Shown here piece by piece: positions 51,821 through 61,400 of a stretch of 64,000 bases of DNA. The notes beneath the pieces were generated by a model that was not told the DNA's origin, ran no database searches, and was given only the letters and a program-made list of their open reading frames with translations. Made by a program: the position numbers and the translations under genes. Each line of letters opens with the position of its first letter. Positions within the stretch are counted from its first letter, which is position 1. Source of the DNA: Pseudomonas faucium (GTDB taxonomy: Bacteria; Pseudomonadota; Gammaproteobacteria; Pseudomonadales; Pseudomonadaceae); the NCBI RefSeq assembly GCF_021602585.1, contig NZ_BQIP01000027.1, positions 1 through 64,000 of the forward strand, given 5' to 3'.

Positions 51821-53857
51821 GTGAACGAATTTCTCCATCGCACGGATACACTGGGCTCGAGCAAAGTAGTTATTTGTGGCAAGCAGAAAGCCCATTGGCT
51901 CGAGTTTCAATTGCTCGATGAGCGGGGGGAGCCGCTGGCGGGCATTCCCTATCGCGCCGAAAACGACGCCACGCGTGCGGCATGTGCACCACTATACACA
52001 GGGGTGAGCGATGCCCAGGGCGTGATACGCCTGGAGGGCCTGCACCCGATTCGCATCAGCCTCAAGATGGCCGCCGACCCGTTGGCCGAGCAACTGTCGA
52101 CGCGCCGGCTGCGTGCCGAACGGCCCGAACCCGCCCGGCCGGGCTTGGGCGACCCTACACCGCTGCATGGGCCGCAGCGTCCAGGGTTTTCGCCGATTGA
52201 GCGCGAAGCGCAGGCTGCAGGTCATGCCTACCATTACCTGCGTATTGGGCAACTGTGCGATCAACTGCCCCACTTCGACCCGCCGCTGACGGACCCAGGT
52301 TCGCCACCGGCCTTTCACTTTCCGGACTCCAGTTATGAGGGATTTAGCGTTGATTACGAGGGCTTGAACCGCCGCCATGTGCTGGAGGTTTGTCCGCTGC
52401 GCGCCTGGTCCCTGGTGCTGCACCATCAGCGTGAATACAGCCTGGCCAATGCTTACAACTTAGGGTTGATGAGTATCTTGTCTTACAGTAAGTCGCTTGG
52501 ATTGGATAAGGGGTCGGTCAGGGAATTTTTTTACCTCCAATGTATGGATCTATCACGCACGCCGCGGGTGTGGGACAACGGGCAGGCGTGGCCATGTTTG
52601 GTAGCAGATGTACCCTTCAGTGAGCGTTACACCGTTGCAGCACTGCTGGATACTAGCCTGGCTGAGCCGCCGGAAGGTCATACTCAACTGTTTTATGCCA
52701 TTAGTGCGGCCCAGGTATTGGTGGCTTGGCGCGGGACTGAAACAGATGGAGTTGATGATCTAATAACCGATTTGTCATTTCGGCCTGTTGAGTCGAAAGC
52801 AACTGTAAGTTGTGAGTCCAGCGTCCCTTGCCCTGAATTGACGGCGCAAGGTCGTGTCCATCTGGGGTTTCGTGATGGATTTGAAATCGCTAAAAAAGTA
52901 TATTCAGATGATCTAGAAAGGATCATTCCTTCTCGTGCGGAAGTGAGACGGACTTTTATATGTGGTCATAGCTTGGGCGGTGCATTGGGACTGATCCATT
53001 CCGCCTCAATTAAAAGGTTTAATCCTGTGCTGTATACCTACGGGATGCCACGTGCCTTTACAATTAATGCTGTAAAAAGCTTGAATGAAATCATTCATTT
53101 TCGCCACGTCAATGACTCTGATGTCGTCCCGCGCGTCCCCCCAGAAGCCGATCTGGACAGTAATTTATACAAATTGTACGGGCCATTGGGCACCAGCCTG
53201 GGTTTTGTCTGGTCGATAATGAAGTTAACAGCCAGCGCCGTTATCAATCACGGTGATCCGTTTAGCCATCACGGTGAGATTGCGTTGTTTTATGTGGCTG
53301 ATCAGCATGTTCAGCGCAGAGGTTCACAGTTTCCCGCTTATCTCAACAAGGAGGGGCTGGGTGCGCCCTACCACACGACCATTTCTCATCGGCTTCAGGA
53401 AAAAGCCAAGCTTTATTTAGTTCCTAGCCTGGACGAAGCGGAGAGTTCAAAGGCGGAGGAGGCCCAGAAACGGTTGATCAATTCGTTGGATAGGGAAAAC
53501 AAGGACAGATTTTTCCAGCCTTATAGCAACCCTAGGATGGGGAGGCGGATAAGTATCACCAATCACTTCATGTCAGAGTATCAACCTTATCTGCACAACC
53601 AATTGTTAGAGTCTATTAACCCGCATCGAATACAAGCACGTCAGGTTCAGCGGCAGAAGTTCGAGCAACAGATGAACGATAATGTTGGGAAAATCCCTGC
53701 GGATGAGTATTCGCGTAATCGTAGGTTTCTCGACCTGCACAGTCGGCTCAGCCAAGCTTTGATGGTGACGCGAAAAGCTGAGGGGGGTGATGATGCACTG
53801 TCCAGATTTGATCTTGTGACAGACCCCGAAGCTTACTATGAGAAAAATTTCTCCTGA
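51821..53857 (+). CDS. T6SS lipase effector (Tle-type, GxSxG)
   Basis: 678 residues. The class-3-lipase alpha/beta-hydrolase core has the nucleophile Ser384 (ICGHSLGGALG), Asp432/Asp434 (HVNDSDVVPR) and His483/His484 (FSHHGEIALF). An upstream beta-domain (EFQLLDERGEPLAGIPYRAEND; YTGVSDAQGVIRLEGL) resembles the sandwich found in T6SS cargo. No signal peptide is present, as expected for T6SS delivery. The GTG start at 51821 has aaggatg upstream. Composition from about 52.4 kb is A/T-richer than the genome. It is followed by four lipoproteins that fit an immunity role. Confidence 0.85.
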   Translation: MNEFLHRTDTLGSSKVVICGKQKAHWLEFQLLDERGEPLAGIPYRAENDATRAACAPLYTGVSDAQGVIRLEGLHPIRISLKMAADPLAEQLSTRRLRAERPEPARPGLGDPTPLHGPQRPGFSPIEREAQAAGHAYHYLRIGQLCDQLPHFDPPLTDPGSPPAFHFPDSSYEGFSVDYEGLNRRHVLEVCPLRAWSLVLHHQREYSLANAYNLGLMSILSYSKSLGLDKGSVREFFYLQCMDLSRTPRVWDNGQAWPCLVADVPFSERYTVAALLDTSLAEPPEGHTQLFYAISAAQVLVAWRGTETDGVDDLITDLSFRPVESKATVSCESSVPCPELTAQGRVHLGFRDGFEIAKKVYSDDLERIIPSRAEVRRTFICGHSLGGALGLIHSASIKRFNPVLYTYGMPRAFTINAVKSLNEIIHFRHVNDSDVVPRVPPEADLDSNLYKLYGPLGTSLGFVWSIMKLTASAVINHGDPFSHHGEIALFYVADQHVQRRGSQFPAYLNKEGLGAPYHTTISHRLQEKAKLYLVPSLDEAESSKAEEAQKRLINSLDRENKDRFFQPYSNPRMGRRISITNHFMSEYQPYLHNQLLESINPHRIQARQVQRQKFEQQMNDNVGKIPADEYSRNRRFLDLHSRLSQALMVTRKAEGGDDALSRFDLVTDPEAYYEKNFS

Positions 53858-53888
53858 GAATTAAGTGCGTTTGAAAGTGAGGTGATGT

Positions 53889-54653
53889 TTGAAAAAATAC
53901 ATCATGTTAATCCTGTGTTTCAGCCTCTATGGCTGTGCCAGCGATAGAAGTCTTGCGCCGAATATGGACGGCGAGTTGGTCACCGTGACGGTCAAGGTAC
54001 CGGCTGGTCTTGTGGTAAGGGATATGCAGGTCATTTACCGCTCGATGCTGTGCACATTCACCGGTTATACGGCGAGCGGAGTGAGCTATCAGCGTTATGG
54101 ATACCAGAGTGCCGATGTGCAGCCTGTGCGTCAGGGGCAAACCGATTTATATCAAGCAAAGTTGGCGGTGAACGGAGGTGGGGCTTGTCAATGGCGCCTA
54201 AGCAACGTCACGTTCGGAATCAGAGTTAAAGATCCGGATAGTTTTGGCGACGGTGTGGTTTACGGTACAGGAGGTGGAGTGGTCGTGATGTTCGATGGCA
54301 ACGACTCAGGGCGCGGCGGCGCGGATAGAAACGTTGATGGCGATTTGGTTTTGGTGCAAGAGTTTTATCCCTGGTTGCATGAGGGATTTATTGGGGGGTA
54401 TGAGAAGTCCGTCAGTTTGAAGGGGGAGGGTCATATTTATGCAAAGTATCGAGCTCTGCAGGCGCAGGAAGTGTATTTTGAGCCTATTGTTCATTGGGGA
54501 GTTGTTGCACGCTCTATAGAGCCAAAACAAAAGCGCGAAGGCGAGCGGACCATTTTCTACTATCCCGACGGCAGCAGTTCACCGGAAATTCAATCTGAGC
54601 CCAACTTTCGTAAGTTGCAAGCCATTCGCCTGGCTGCTGAGGAGAAAGAATGA
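53889..54653 (+). CDS. Lipoprotein 1 of 4, probable lipase immunity
   Basis: A 254-residue outer- or inner-membrane lipoprotein: signal peptide with lipobox LYGC (MKKYIMLILCFSLYGC). The mature part (VTVTVKVPAGLVVRDMQVIYRS ... GTGGGVVVMFDGNDSGRGGADRN ... FYYPDGSSSPEI) is repeated in the next three genes. Directly following a phospholipase effector, it is inferred to neutralise it in the periplasm. It overlaps copy 2 by 4 bases (ATGA). It is the most divergent copy. The family was not recognised. Confidence 0.8.
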   Translation: MKKYIMLILCFSLYGCASDRSLAPNMDGELVTVTVKVPAGLVVRDMQVIYRSMLCTFTGYTASGVSYQRYGYQSADVQPVRQGQTDLYQAKLAVNGGGACQWRLSNVTFGIRVKDPDSFGDGVVYGTGGGVVVMFDGNDSGRGGADRNVDGDLVLVQEFYPWLHEGFIGGYEKSVSLKGEGHIYAKYRALQAQEVYFEPIVHWGVVARSIEPKQKREGERTIFYYPDGSSSPEIQSEPNFRKLQAIRLAAEEKE

Positions 54654-55423
54654 ATTTAAGTATGGCTTGTGGTGCGTTGCTACTGTGCTTCAGTCTTGTC
54701 GGATGTGCCATTGATAGGAGTCTTTTCCCGGTCATGGATGGGGAGCAGATTACGGTAACCGTCAAGGTGCCTGAAGAGCTTGTAGCGAGAGAGATGCAAG
54801 TCATGTATCGCTCGAAGCTGTGCTCGTTCACTGATCACAGCGCGAGTGGTGTGCCTTACCAGCGTGATGGATACCAGCGCACTGATATACAGCCCGTGCG
54901 TCAGGGGCAAACCGACCTGTATGAAGCCAAGTTGGCGGTGGACGGAGGCGGGGCTTGCCAATGGCGTTTAAGTAATGTGACTTTTGGCGTCAGGTATAAA
55001 ACCCCCACCCTATTTGGCGAAGGCGTGGTTTACGGTACTGGGGGTGGAGTGGTTGTTATCTTTGATAGCAACGACTCAGGTCGAGGTGGAGCGGATCGAG
55101 AAGTTGAAGGTGATTTGATTCTGAAAGAGGATTTTTACCCTTGGGTGCATGAAAAATATATCGGCGGATACGAAAAAAGTATTAGTTTGAAGGGGGAGGG
55201 TTATATTTATACAACGCACCAAGCTAAGCGGGCGCGATATGTTTATTATGAGCCTATTGTCCATTCTGAATTCGTGGCGCGTTCGGTGGGGCTGAAAAAA
55301 CAGCGTATAGGCGCTCGAATTATTTTTCACTATCCCGACGGCAGTAGCTCACCGGAAATTCAAACCGAGCCCAGCTATCGAAAATTACAAGCTATTCGTC
55401 TAGCAGCTGAGGGGAAAGAATGA
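54650..55423 (+). CDS. Lipoprotein 2 of 4, probable lipase immunity
   Basis: 257 residues, lipobox LVGC. Nearly the same sequence as copy 3 in the C-terminal half (VARSVGLKKQRIGARIIFHY is identical), indicating recent duplication or gene conversion. The ATGA overlap with copy 1 and copy 3 implies translational coupling of the whole set. The same immunity inference applies. Confidence 0.8.
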   Translation: MNLSMACGALLLCFSLVGCAIDRSLFPVMDGEQITVTVKVPEELVAREMQVMYRSKLCSFTDHSASGVPYQRDGYQRTDIQPVRQGQTDLYEAKLAVDGGGACQWRLSNVTFGVRYKTPTLFGEGVVYGTGGGVVVIFDSNDSGRGGADREVEGDLILKEDFYPWVHEKYIGGYEKSISLKGEGYIYTTHQAKRARYVYYEPIVHSEFVARSVGLKKQRIGARIIFHYPDGSSSPEIQTEPSYRKLQAIRLAAEGKE

Positions 55424-56193
55424 CTTCTAGCCTGGCGGGTGGTTCGTTGCTGCTGTGCTTCAGTCTTGCCGGATGCGCCATTGATAAGAGTCTTTCCCCT
55501 GCCATGGATGGAGAGCAGATTACGGTAACCCTCAAGGTGCCGGAAGAGCTTGTAGCGAGAGAGATGCAAGTCATATATCGCTCGAAGCTGTGCACGTTTA
55601 CTGATCACAGCGCGAGTGGTGTGCCTTACCAGCGTGATGGATACCAGCGCACTGATATACAGCCCGTGCGTCAGGGGCAATCCGACCTGTATGAAGCCAA
55701 ATTGGCGGTAGACGGAGGCGGGTCTTGTCAATGGCGTTTAAGTAATGTGACTTTTGGCGTCAGATATAAAACCCCCACCCTATTTGGCGACGGCGCGGTT
55801 CACGGTGCAGGGGGTGGAGTGGTCGTTATATTTGATAATAACAACTCGGGCCGAGGCGGTGCGGATAGGGAAGTTGAAGGTGATTTGATATTAAAGCAAG
55901 ATTTTTACCCTTGGGTGCATGAAAGATATATTGGGGGTTACAGAAAAAGTGTTAGCTTGAAGGGGGAGGGTAGCATATACATAAAGTATAAGGCTGCACG
56001 GGCGCGATATGTTTATTATGAGCCTGTTGTCCATTCTGAGTTCGTGGCGCGTTCGGTGGGCTTGAAAAAACAGCGAATAGGCGCTCGAATTATTTTTCAC
56101 TATCCCGACGGCAGTAGCTCACCGGAAATTCAAACCGAGCCCAGCTATCGAAAATTACAAGCTATTCGTCTAGCGGCTGAGGGGAAAAAATGA
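55420..56193 (+). CDS. Lipoprotein 3 of 4, probable lipase immunity
   Basis: 257 residues, lipobox LAGC (GGSLLLCFSLAGC). It starts exactly 770 bases after copy 2. It differs from copy 2 mostly in residues 115-190 (e.g. GDGAVHGAGGGVVVIFDNNN) while both ends are almost identical, a mosaic pattern. Confidence 0.8.
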   Translation: MTSSLAGGSLLLCFSLAGCAIDKSLSPAMDGEQITVTLKVPEELVAREMQVIYRSKLCTFTDHSASGVPYQRDGYQRTDIQPVRQGQSDLYEAKLAVDGGGSCQWRLSNVTFGVRYKTPTLFGDGAVHGAGGGVVVIFDNNNSGRGGADREVEGDLILKQDFYPWVHERYIGGYRKSVSLKGEGSIYIKYKAARARYVYYEPVVHSEFVARSVGLKKQRIGARIIFHYPDGSSSPEIQTEPSYRKLQAIRLAAEGKK

Positions 56194-56963
56194 GTTCTAG
56201 CCTGGCGGGTGGTTTGTTACTGCTGTGTTTCGGTCTAGCGGGATGCGCCATTGATAAGAGTCTTGCCCCGGTCATGGATGGGGAGCAGATTACGGTGACC
56301 GTCAAGGTGCCTGAAGAGCTTATAGCGGAAGAGATGCAAGTCATATACCGTTCGAAGCTCTGCACGTTCACGGATTACATGGCGAGTGGAATACCTTACA
56401 AGCGTGATGGGTACAAGCGCATGGATATTCAGCCCACGCGTCAGGGCCTGACCGATTTGTACGAAGCCAAGTTGGCGGTGGACGGCGGCGGGGCGTGCGA
56501 TTGGCGCCTGAGCAACGTCACCTTCGGTGTGATGTATAAAAATCCAACAAGTTTCGGTGAGGGCGTTTACTACGGTGCTGGAGGGGGAGTGGTCGTCATC
56601 TTCGATAATAATGATTCAGGGCGAGGTGGCGCTGATAAAAAAGTGGATGGGGATTTGGTGCTTAGGCTGGACTATTATCCTTGGGTTAATGAGAGATTTG
56701 TTGGCGGGTATAAGAAAAGTGTGAATTTGACAGGGGAGGGCTTTATATATGTTAAGTATCAGGCCGTGCAGGCGAGGAAAGTTTATTTTGAGCCTATTCT
56801 CCACTCGGGGTATTTGACGCATTCTATAGAGCCCAAAGAACAGCGCGAAGGCAACCAAACTATTTTCTATTACCCCGATGGTAGCCGCTCACCCGAAATC
56901 CAATATAAGCCCAGCTTTCGCAAATTACAGGCCATTCGCCTGGCTGCCGAGGCATCAAAATGA
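56190..56963 (+). CDS. Lipoprotein 4 of 4, probable lipase immunity
   Basis: 257 residues, lipobox LAGC (LLLLCFGLAGC). It starts exactly 770 bases after copy 3. It is more divergent than copies 2 and 3 (DYMASGIPYKRDGYKRMDIQ; LTHSIEPKEQREGNQTI). Its stop overlaps an in-frame ATGA that opens a longer reading of the PAAR gene. Confidence 0.8.
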   Translation: MSSSLAGGLLLLCFGLAGCAIDKSLAPVMDGEQITVTVKVPEELIAEEMQVIYRSKLCTFTDYMASGIPYKRDGYKRMDIQPTRQGLTDLYEAKLAVDGGGACDWRLSNVTFGVMYKNPTSFGEGVYYGAGGGVVVIFDNNDSGRGGADKKVDGDLVLRLDYYPWVNERFVGGYKKSVNLTGEGFIYVKYQAVQARKVYFEPILHSGYLTHSIEPKEQREGNQTIFYYPDGSRSPEIQYKPSFRKLQAIRLAAEASK

Positions 56964-57034
56964 GCCTGGCGCATTCTGTTTTGTCTGCTGCTCGCCTCTA
57001 TCGGCCAACACTCTCAATACCGGAGCTACCTGAA

Positions 57035-57301
57035 ATGTTGCAAGCATTTGTTCTACTGGGTGACCGCACTACCCACGACGGAAGCGTGATCTCGGCTTCT
57101 TCCACGACGCTAGTGAATGGCAAACCAGTCGCTCTGGTAGGCGACAAGGTCAGTTGCCCAATACCCGGCCACGGAACCAATCCGATCGTCGAGGGTAGCG
57201 AGCATTGGTCCGAGAACGGTGTTGCGTTGGTGGTGGACAACTGCCGCAGTGAATGCGGTTGCCGGGTGATAGCCAGCACCTGCGAATGTGGGGTGGGATA
57301 A
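57035..57301 (+). CDS. PAAR-domain spike-tip protein
   Basis: 88 residues starting MLQAFVLLGDRTTHDGSVISA, typical PAAR. GDKVSCPIPGHG and DNCRSECGCRV supply the His/Cys zinc site. It caps the VgrG spike. The ATG at 57035 has ggagctacc upstream. An ATG at 56960 in the same frame would give 113 residues with an N-terminus unlike PAAR and resembling the start of the lipoprotein genes, so it is probably a leftover. Confidence 0.85.
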   Translation: MLQAFVLLGDRTTHDGSVISASSTTLVNGKPVALVGDKVSCPIPGHGTNPIVEGSEHWSENGVALVVDNCRSECGCRVIASTCECGVG

Positions 57302-57304
57302 GCC

Positions 57305-58462
57305 ATGGGATGGGACCGACACACACCTGAGCGGTTGGATGCGCCAATGCCGATAATACTGGGCCGTTGGTTAATGGCTGCAGGCTTGGCCCTGGCTGCC
57401 GGCGTCCTGCTGTTCTTGCTCTACGCCTCTGGCCGTTTCCCATTGCTACAGGCAGCGAATGTCTGGCTGCTGGCGGGCTCTCCCTTGGCCGTTTGGCTCC
57501 TGGCCTTCGCCGCACGGGCCTATGTGCATGGCGGTGCCGTGAACCATCGCCAGTTTCTCGAAGAGCAGGGGCAGGTTGCACAGGCCGCCTGGCAGCAGTG
57601 GGCACATCGCGCTCTGGCAGTGCATGCCAGTTGTGTATTGCTGCCTGATCAGGTGTCGGCCAGGGTGCTGGCACAAGGTCCCGGCGACTTACCGCCACGT
57701 ACTGGGCAGGCCCGGCGAATCGCTGCCTTGGCTCAACAGCAGGCGCCGGCGGTGGCCGGGTTGGAGCTTCTGCTATCGGCGCTCGCGCCATCCCTTCGGG
57801 CATTGCCTGCTGCGCAAGCGCTCAGGGTGACCCTTTTGAGTGATGCAAAACCCGAACAACATCAACTGCTTGGCAGTGCCTTGCAGCAACGCTGGGCGAG
57901 TGCAACAGGCCAACCGCTGCCTTCGTCGGTCACCGTTGCCGGCGAATTATCGTTGCAGTGGATAGACGACACGCTGAAGACCTTGAGTGCAGCCATTGAG
58001 CTGGTCCTAGTGCTGCAGACACAGGGCGGCGCTGCCTATTCCGACGGCCTGGCCGCACTGCTGCTGTGCCCGGATCATTTGGCGGGTGAATGTGATTTGC
58101 CAAGGCTGGGCGGCTTGCTACGCCCGATGCCATTGGCGGTCGATTCGCTGAAAAGCGAGCTGTCACTGTTCTTTCAAACCCAAACGAATGCTTGCCAGGC
58201 GACAGGCCTCTTGGCTGATAGCGCGGCCTGGCAGCCAATGGCTGGAGAGCTGTTCGCCGCAGCGCGCGTCCATGGCTGCTCGTTGCATCCACCTCTGTGG
58301 ATTCAAGAGCACTGGTGCGGTTTGTCGGGGCCGTTCAGCCATTGGTTGGTCGCGGCGCTGGGCGTTGAAGTGGTTCAGCATCAGCGCCAACCTTTGCTGG
58401 TACTGGCCGAAGAAGGGGCCGGAGGTTGGATTGGCACCGTGACTGCGGGGGAGGCAGCATGA
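57305..58462 (+). CDS. Uncharacterised membrane protein of the VgrG island
   Basis: A 385-residue protein with two N-terminal membrane helices (about 20-42 and 50-70) and a long soluble region. The latter has Ala/Leu/Gln-rich segments (LALAVHASCVL..., LRVTLLSDAKPEQHQLLGSALQ, IELVLVLQTQGGAAYSDGLAAL). I do not recognise the family. Its tight position between PAAR and the TssM-like gene (overlapping it by 4 bases) suggests a role in effector loading or membrane docking. Confidence 0.65.
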   Translation: MGWDRHTPERLDAPMPIILGRWLMAAGLALAAGVLLFLLYASGRFPLLQAANVWLLAGSPLAVWLLAFAARAYVHGGAVNHRQFLEEQGQVAQAAWQQWAHRALAVHASCVLLPDQVSARVLAQGPGDLPPRTGQARRIAALAQQQAPAVAGLELLLSALAPSLRALPAAQALRVTLLSDAKPEQHQLLGSALQQRWASATGQPLPSSVTVAGELSLQWIDDTLKTLSAAIELVLVLQTQGGAAYSDGLAALLLCPDHLAGECDLPRLGGLLRPMPLAVDSLKSELSLFFQTQTNACQATGLLADSAAWQPMAGELFAAARVHGCSLHPPLWIQEHWCGLSGPFSHWLVAALGVEVVQHQRQPLLVLAEEGAGGWIGTVTAGEAA

Positions 58463-61400
58463 AAACACCGAGTCGTTCATGGCGCAGCGCGGGTTTGGCC
58501 GTCTGGATAGTGGCCCTGATCGCTGCATTGGGGTGGGTGCTTTGGCGTTTTGGAGATCGCATCGGGCTAGTGGCGAACCAGCAGAAGCTGTTCGCGCTGT
58601 TGCTGATAACGGCTGCGTGTTGGTTTGCCTGGCTGTCGTTGCAGCTGTTGATGCAACTCAAACGCAATAACGACCAGAAGCAGGGGTTGATCGATAAGGT
58701 CTTCCCTCCAGCAGAACACCCTATGACCTCGCCGCGCCAATCGGCACGCGATGTTCCGGATTTGCTTGACCACCTCAAAGCAGACTACGGCTTCTTTTGG
58801 CGTCGCAAGGTTCGCTTGCTCTTGGTCGTGGGCGAGCCCGCGCAGATCGAGGCCGTTGCTCCTGGCCTGGCCGAGCAGCACTGGCTGGAAGGGCACGACA
58901 CGGTGCTGTTGTGGGGTGGCAGTGTGCACGCTGAGCAAGCGTTGCTCACACCCTGGCGTGAGCTCAGCCGTTGGCGTGCAATCGACGGTGTGGTCTGGGT
59001 ACTGGACAGGGCGCAGAGCAGTGACCTCGGCGCAGTCAGCAGCGGCGTTCGCCGCTTGCAGAGTCTCGCCAGGGAGGTGCGCTGGCAATTGCCGCTGCAT
59101 GTGTGGCAGGTCTGCGACAGTGAGTGGCCGCAACACGCGCGCCAAGTGCAACCGATCGGTTGCAGGCTGCCGGCAACCATTACCGCGACGCAACTTGAGG
59201 TACTTTTGCAAAAGCTGCAGCAACCGCTGCGTGAGCAAGGTTTGCTGCAGCTGCACAAAGCCCTCGATCATGATTTTCTGCTGCGCTTGTCGCGTGACCT
59301 GCAGGCCGAAGGCATTGCCCGGTGGCGAGCCATGATGGCTATCGTGCTGGTGAGACGCGAGGTTTCGTTGCAGGGGGTATGGTTCAGCCTGCCGCAGCCG
59401 CCAACGGCCAGGTCGAGCGTGGACCACCACTGGCTGCCCGACCCGGCCTGGCTCGGCGTGCTGGGCGAGCGCTCTGCCAACCTGCAACGTTTAGGTTGGA
59501 GCTCGAGCCGAGTCGCTTACTCGGCCATGTTGGGCTTGGCCGCATTGTGGGGCGCAGGCCTGCTGCTGTCCTACGCCACCAACCGTATGGAAGTCTCCCG
59601 CGCACAGTCCGCTCTGGCTGCCCTGGAGCGTCCAGGTGAAGGCCCGCAATCACTGACCGCCCTGGCCCGGGAGCTATCGCGCCTGGACTACCGCGCCACC
59701 CACGGCACCCCCTGGTACCAACGCTTCGGCCTCGACCAGGCCCAGCCCCTGCGCAACGCCCTGTGGCCACACTACACACAAGCCAACAACCATCTGCTCC
59801 GCGACCCCGCCGCAGCCACCCTGCATAGCCAACTCACCGCCCTGCTCAAGCTCAACCCCGGCAGCCCGCAACGTGCCGAGCGCGCCAAGCAGGCCTACGA
59901 CCAGCTCAAGGCCTACCTCATGCTGGCCCGCCCGGAGAAGGCCGACGCAGCCTTCCTGGTCCGCACCCTCGGCGCTGCCGAGCCCACCCTGTGGACCTTC
60001 TTCGCCGAGCAACTGCCCGCCAACCCCGACTGGGCCATCCAGGCCGACGCCAGGCTCATCGCCCAGGTTCGCCAGGTGCTGCTCGGCCAACTCGGCCAGC
60101 GCAACGCCGACACCAGCCTCTACGAGCGCGCACTCGATGCGGCGGCCAACCATTACCCGGCGCAGGGCCTTGAGCAGCTGGTTGGCGACACCGATGCCAG
60201 CGCCTTGTTCGACACCGCGGCCAGCGTCCCCGGCGTGTTCACCCGCCAAGCCTGGGAAGGCCACGTGCGCCAGGCCATCGACGAGGCCGCCAACGCGCGC
60301 CGCGAACAAATCGACTGGGTGCTCAGCGACAACCCGCAAACCCTCGCCGCAGAGCTCAGCCCCGATCAGCTCCGCGAGCGCCTGACCGCGCGCTACTTTC
60401 AGGACTACGGCAGCGCCTGGCTGGCCTTTCTCAACAGCCTGCGCTGGCAGCAGCGAGGCAGCCTGGACGAAGTGATCGCTCAGCTCACGCTGATGAGCGA
60501 TGCCCGCCAGTCGCCGCTGATCGCCTTGATGAACACCCTGGCGTATCAGGGCCAAGCCGGCATGCGTGGCCAGGCCCTGGCCGATTCCTTGATCCAGTCC
60601 GCACAAAACCTGATCGGCCAGGACAAGCCGGCGCTCATCGAACAATTGCCCCAGGGCCAGAACGGCCCGCTGGACAGTACTTTCGTGCCGCTACTTACGC
60701 TGTTGGGCAAAAAACCGGAAGGGCAGCTTCGCGATGACAGCCTGAGCCTGCAGGCCTTTCTCACCCGCGTGACCAGCACCCGCCTGAAGCTGCAGCAGGT
60801 CACCCAGGCGCCAGACCCGCAGGCCATGACCCAAGCCCTGGCGCAAACGGTGTTCCAGGGCAAGCGCGTCGACCTGACCGAAACCCAGGCCTACGGCAGC
60901 CTGATCGCCGCAAGCCTGGGCGCCGAATGGGGCGGCGCTGCGCAGGCCCTGTTCGTGCAGCCTTTGGACCAGGCCTGGCAGCGCGTGCTGCAACCCTCGG
61001 CCGCCGGCTTGAACCGCAACTGGCAACGCGCCGTGGTCGATGAGTGGAACGGCGCATTCGCCGGCCGCTACCCCTTTGCCGTCACCTCCAGCGATGCGTC
61101 GCTGCCCATGTTGGGGCAGATGATCCGCGCCGACTCAGGGCGCATCGAGCAGTTCCTGCGCGAGCAGCTGTCGGGGCTGCTGCGCAAGGAAGGCAGCCGC
61201 TGGGTGGCCGACCCGCGCTACAGCCAGGGCCTGCGCTTCAACCCGCAGTTCCTGGCGGCGATCAACCAGCTCAGCCAGCTGGCGGATGTGCTCTACACCG
61301 ACGGTGGCATGGGCCTGAGCTTCGAGCTGCGCGGCAAGCCGGTGCGCGATGTGGTGCAGACCACCTTCATCCTCAATGGCGAGAAGCACCATTACTTCAA

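Larger units (their letters stand above)
53889..56963 (+). repeat. Tandem array of four ~770-bp paralogous genes
   Basis: Starts at 53889, 54650, 55420 and 56190 (periods 761, 770, 770). The next in-phase ATGA is at 56960, also 770 bases on. The array is A/T-richer than the flanking genome. Confidence 0.85.
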
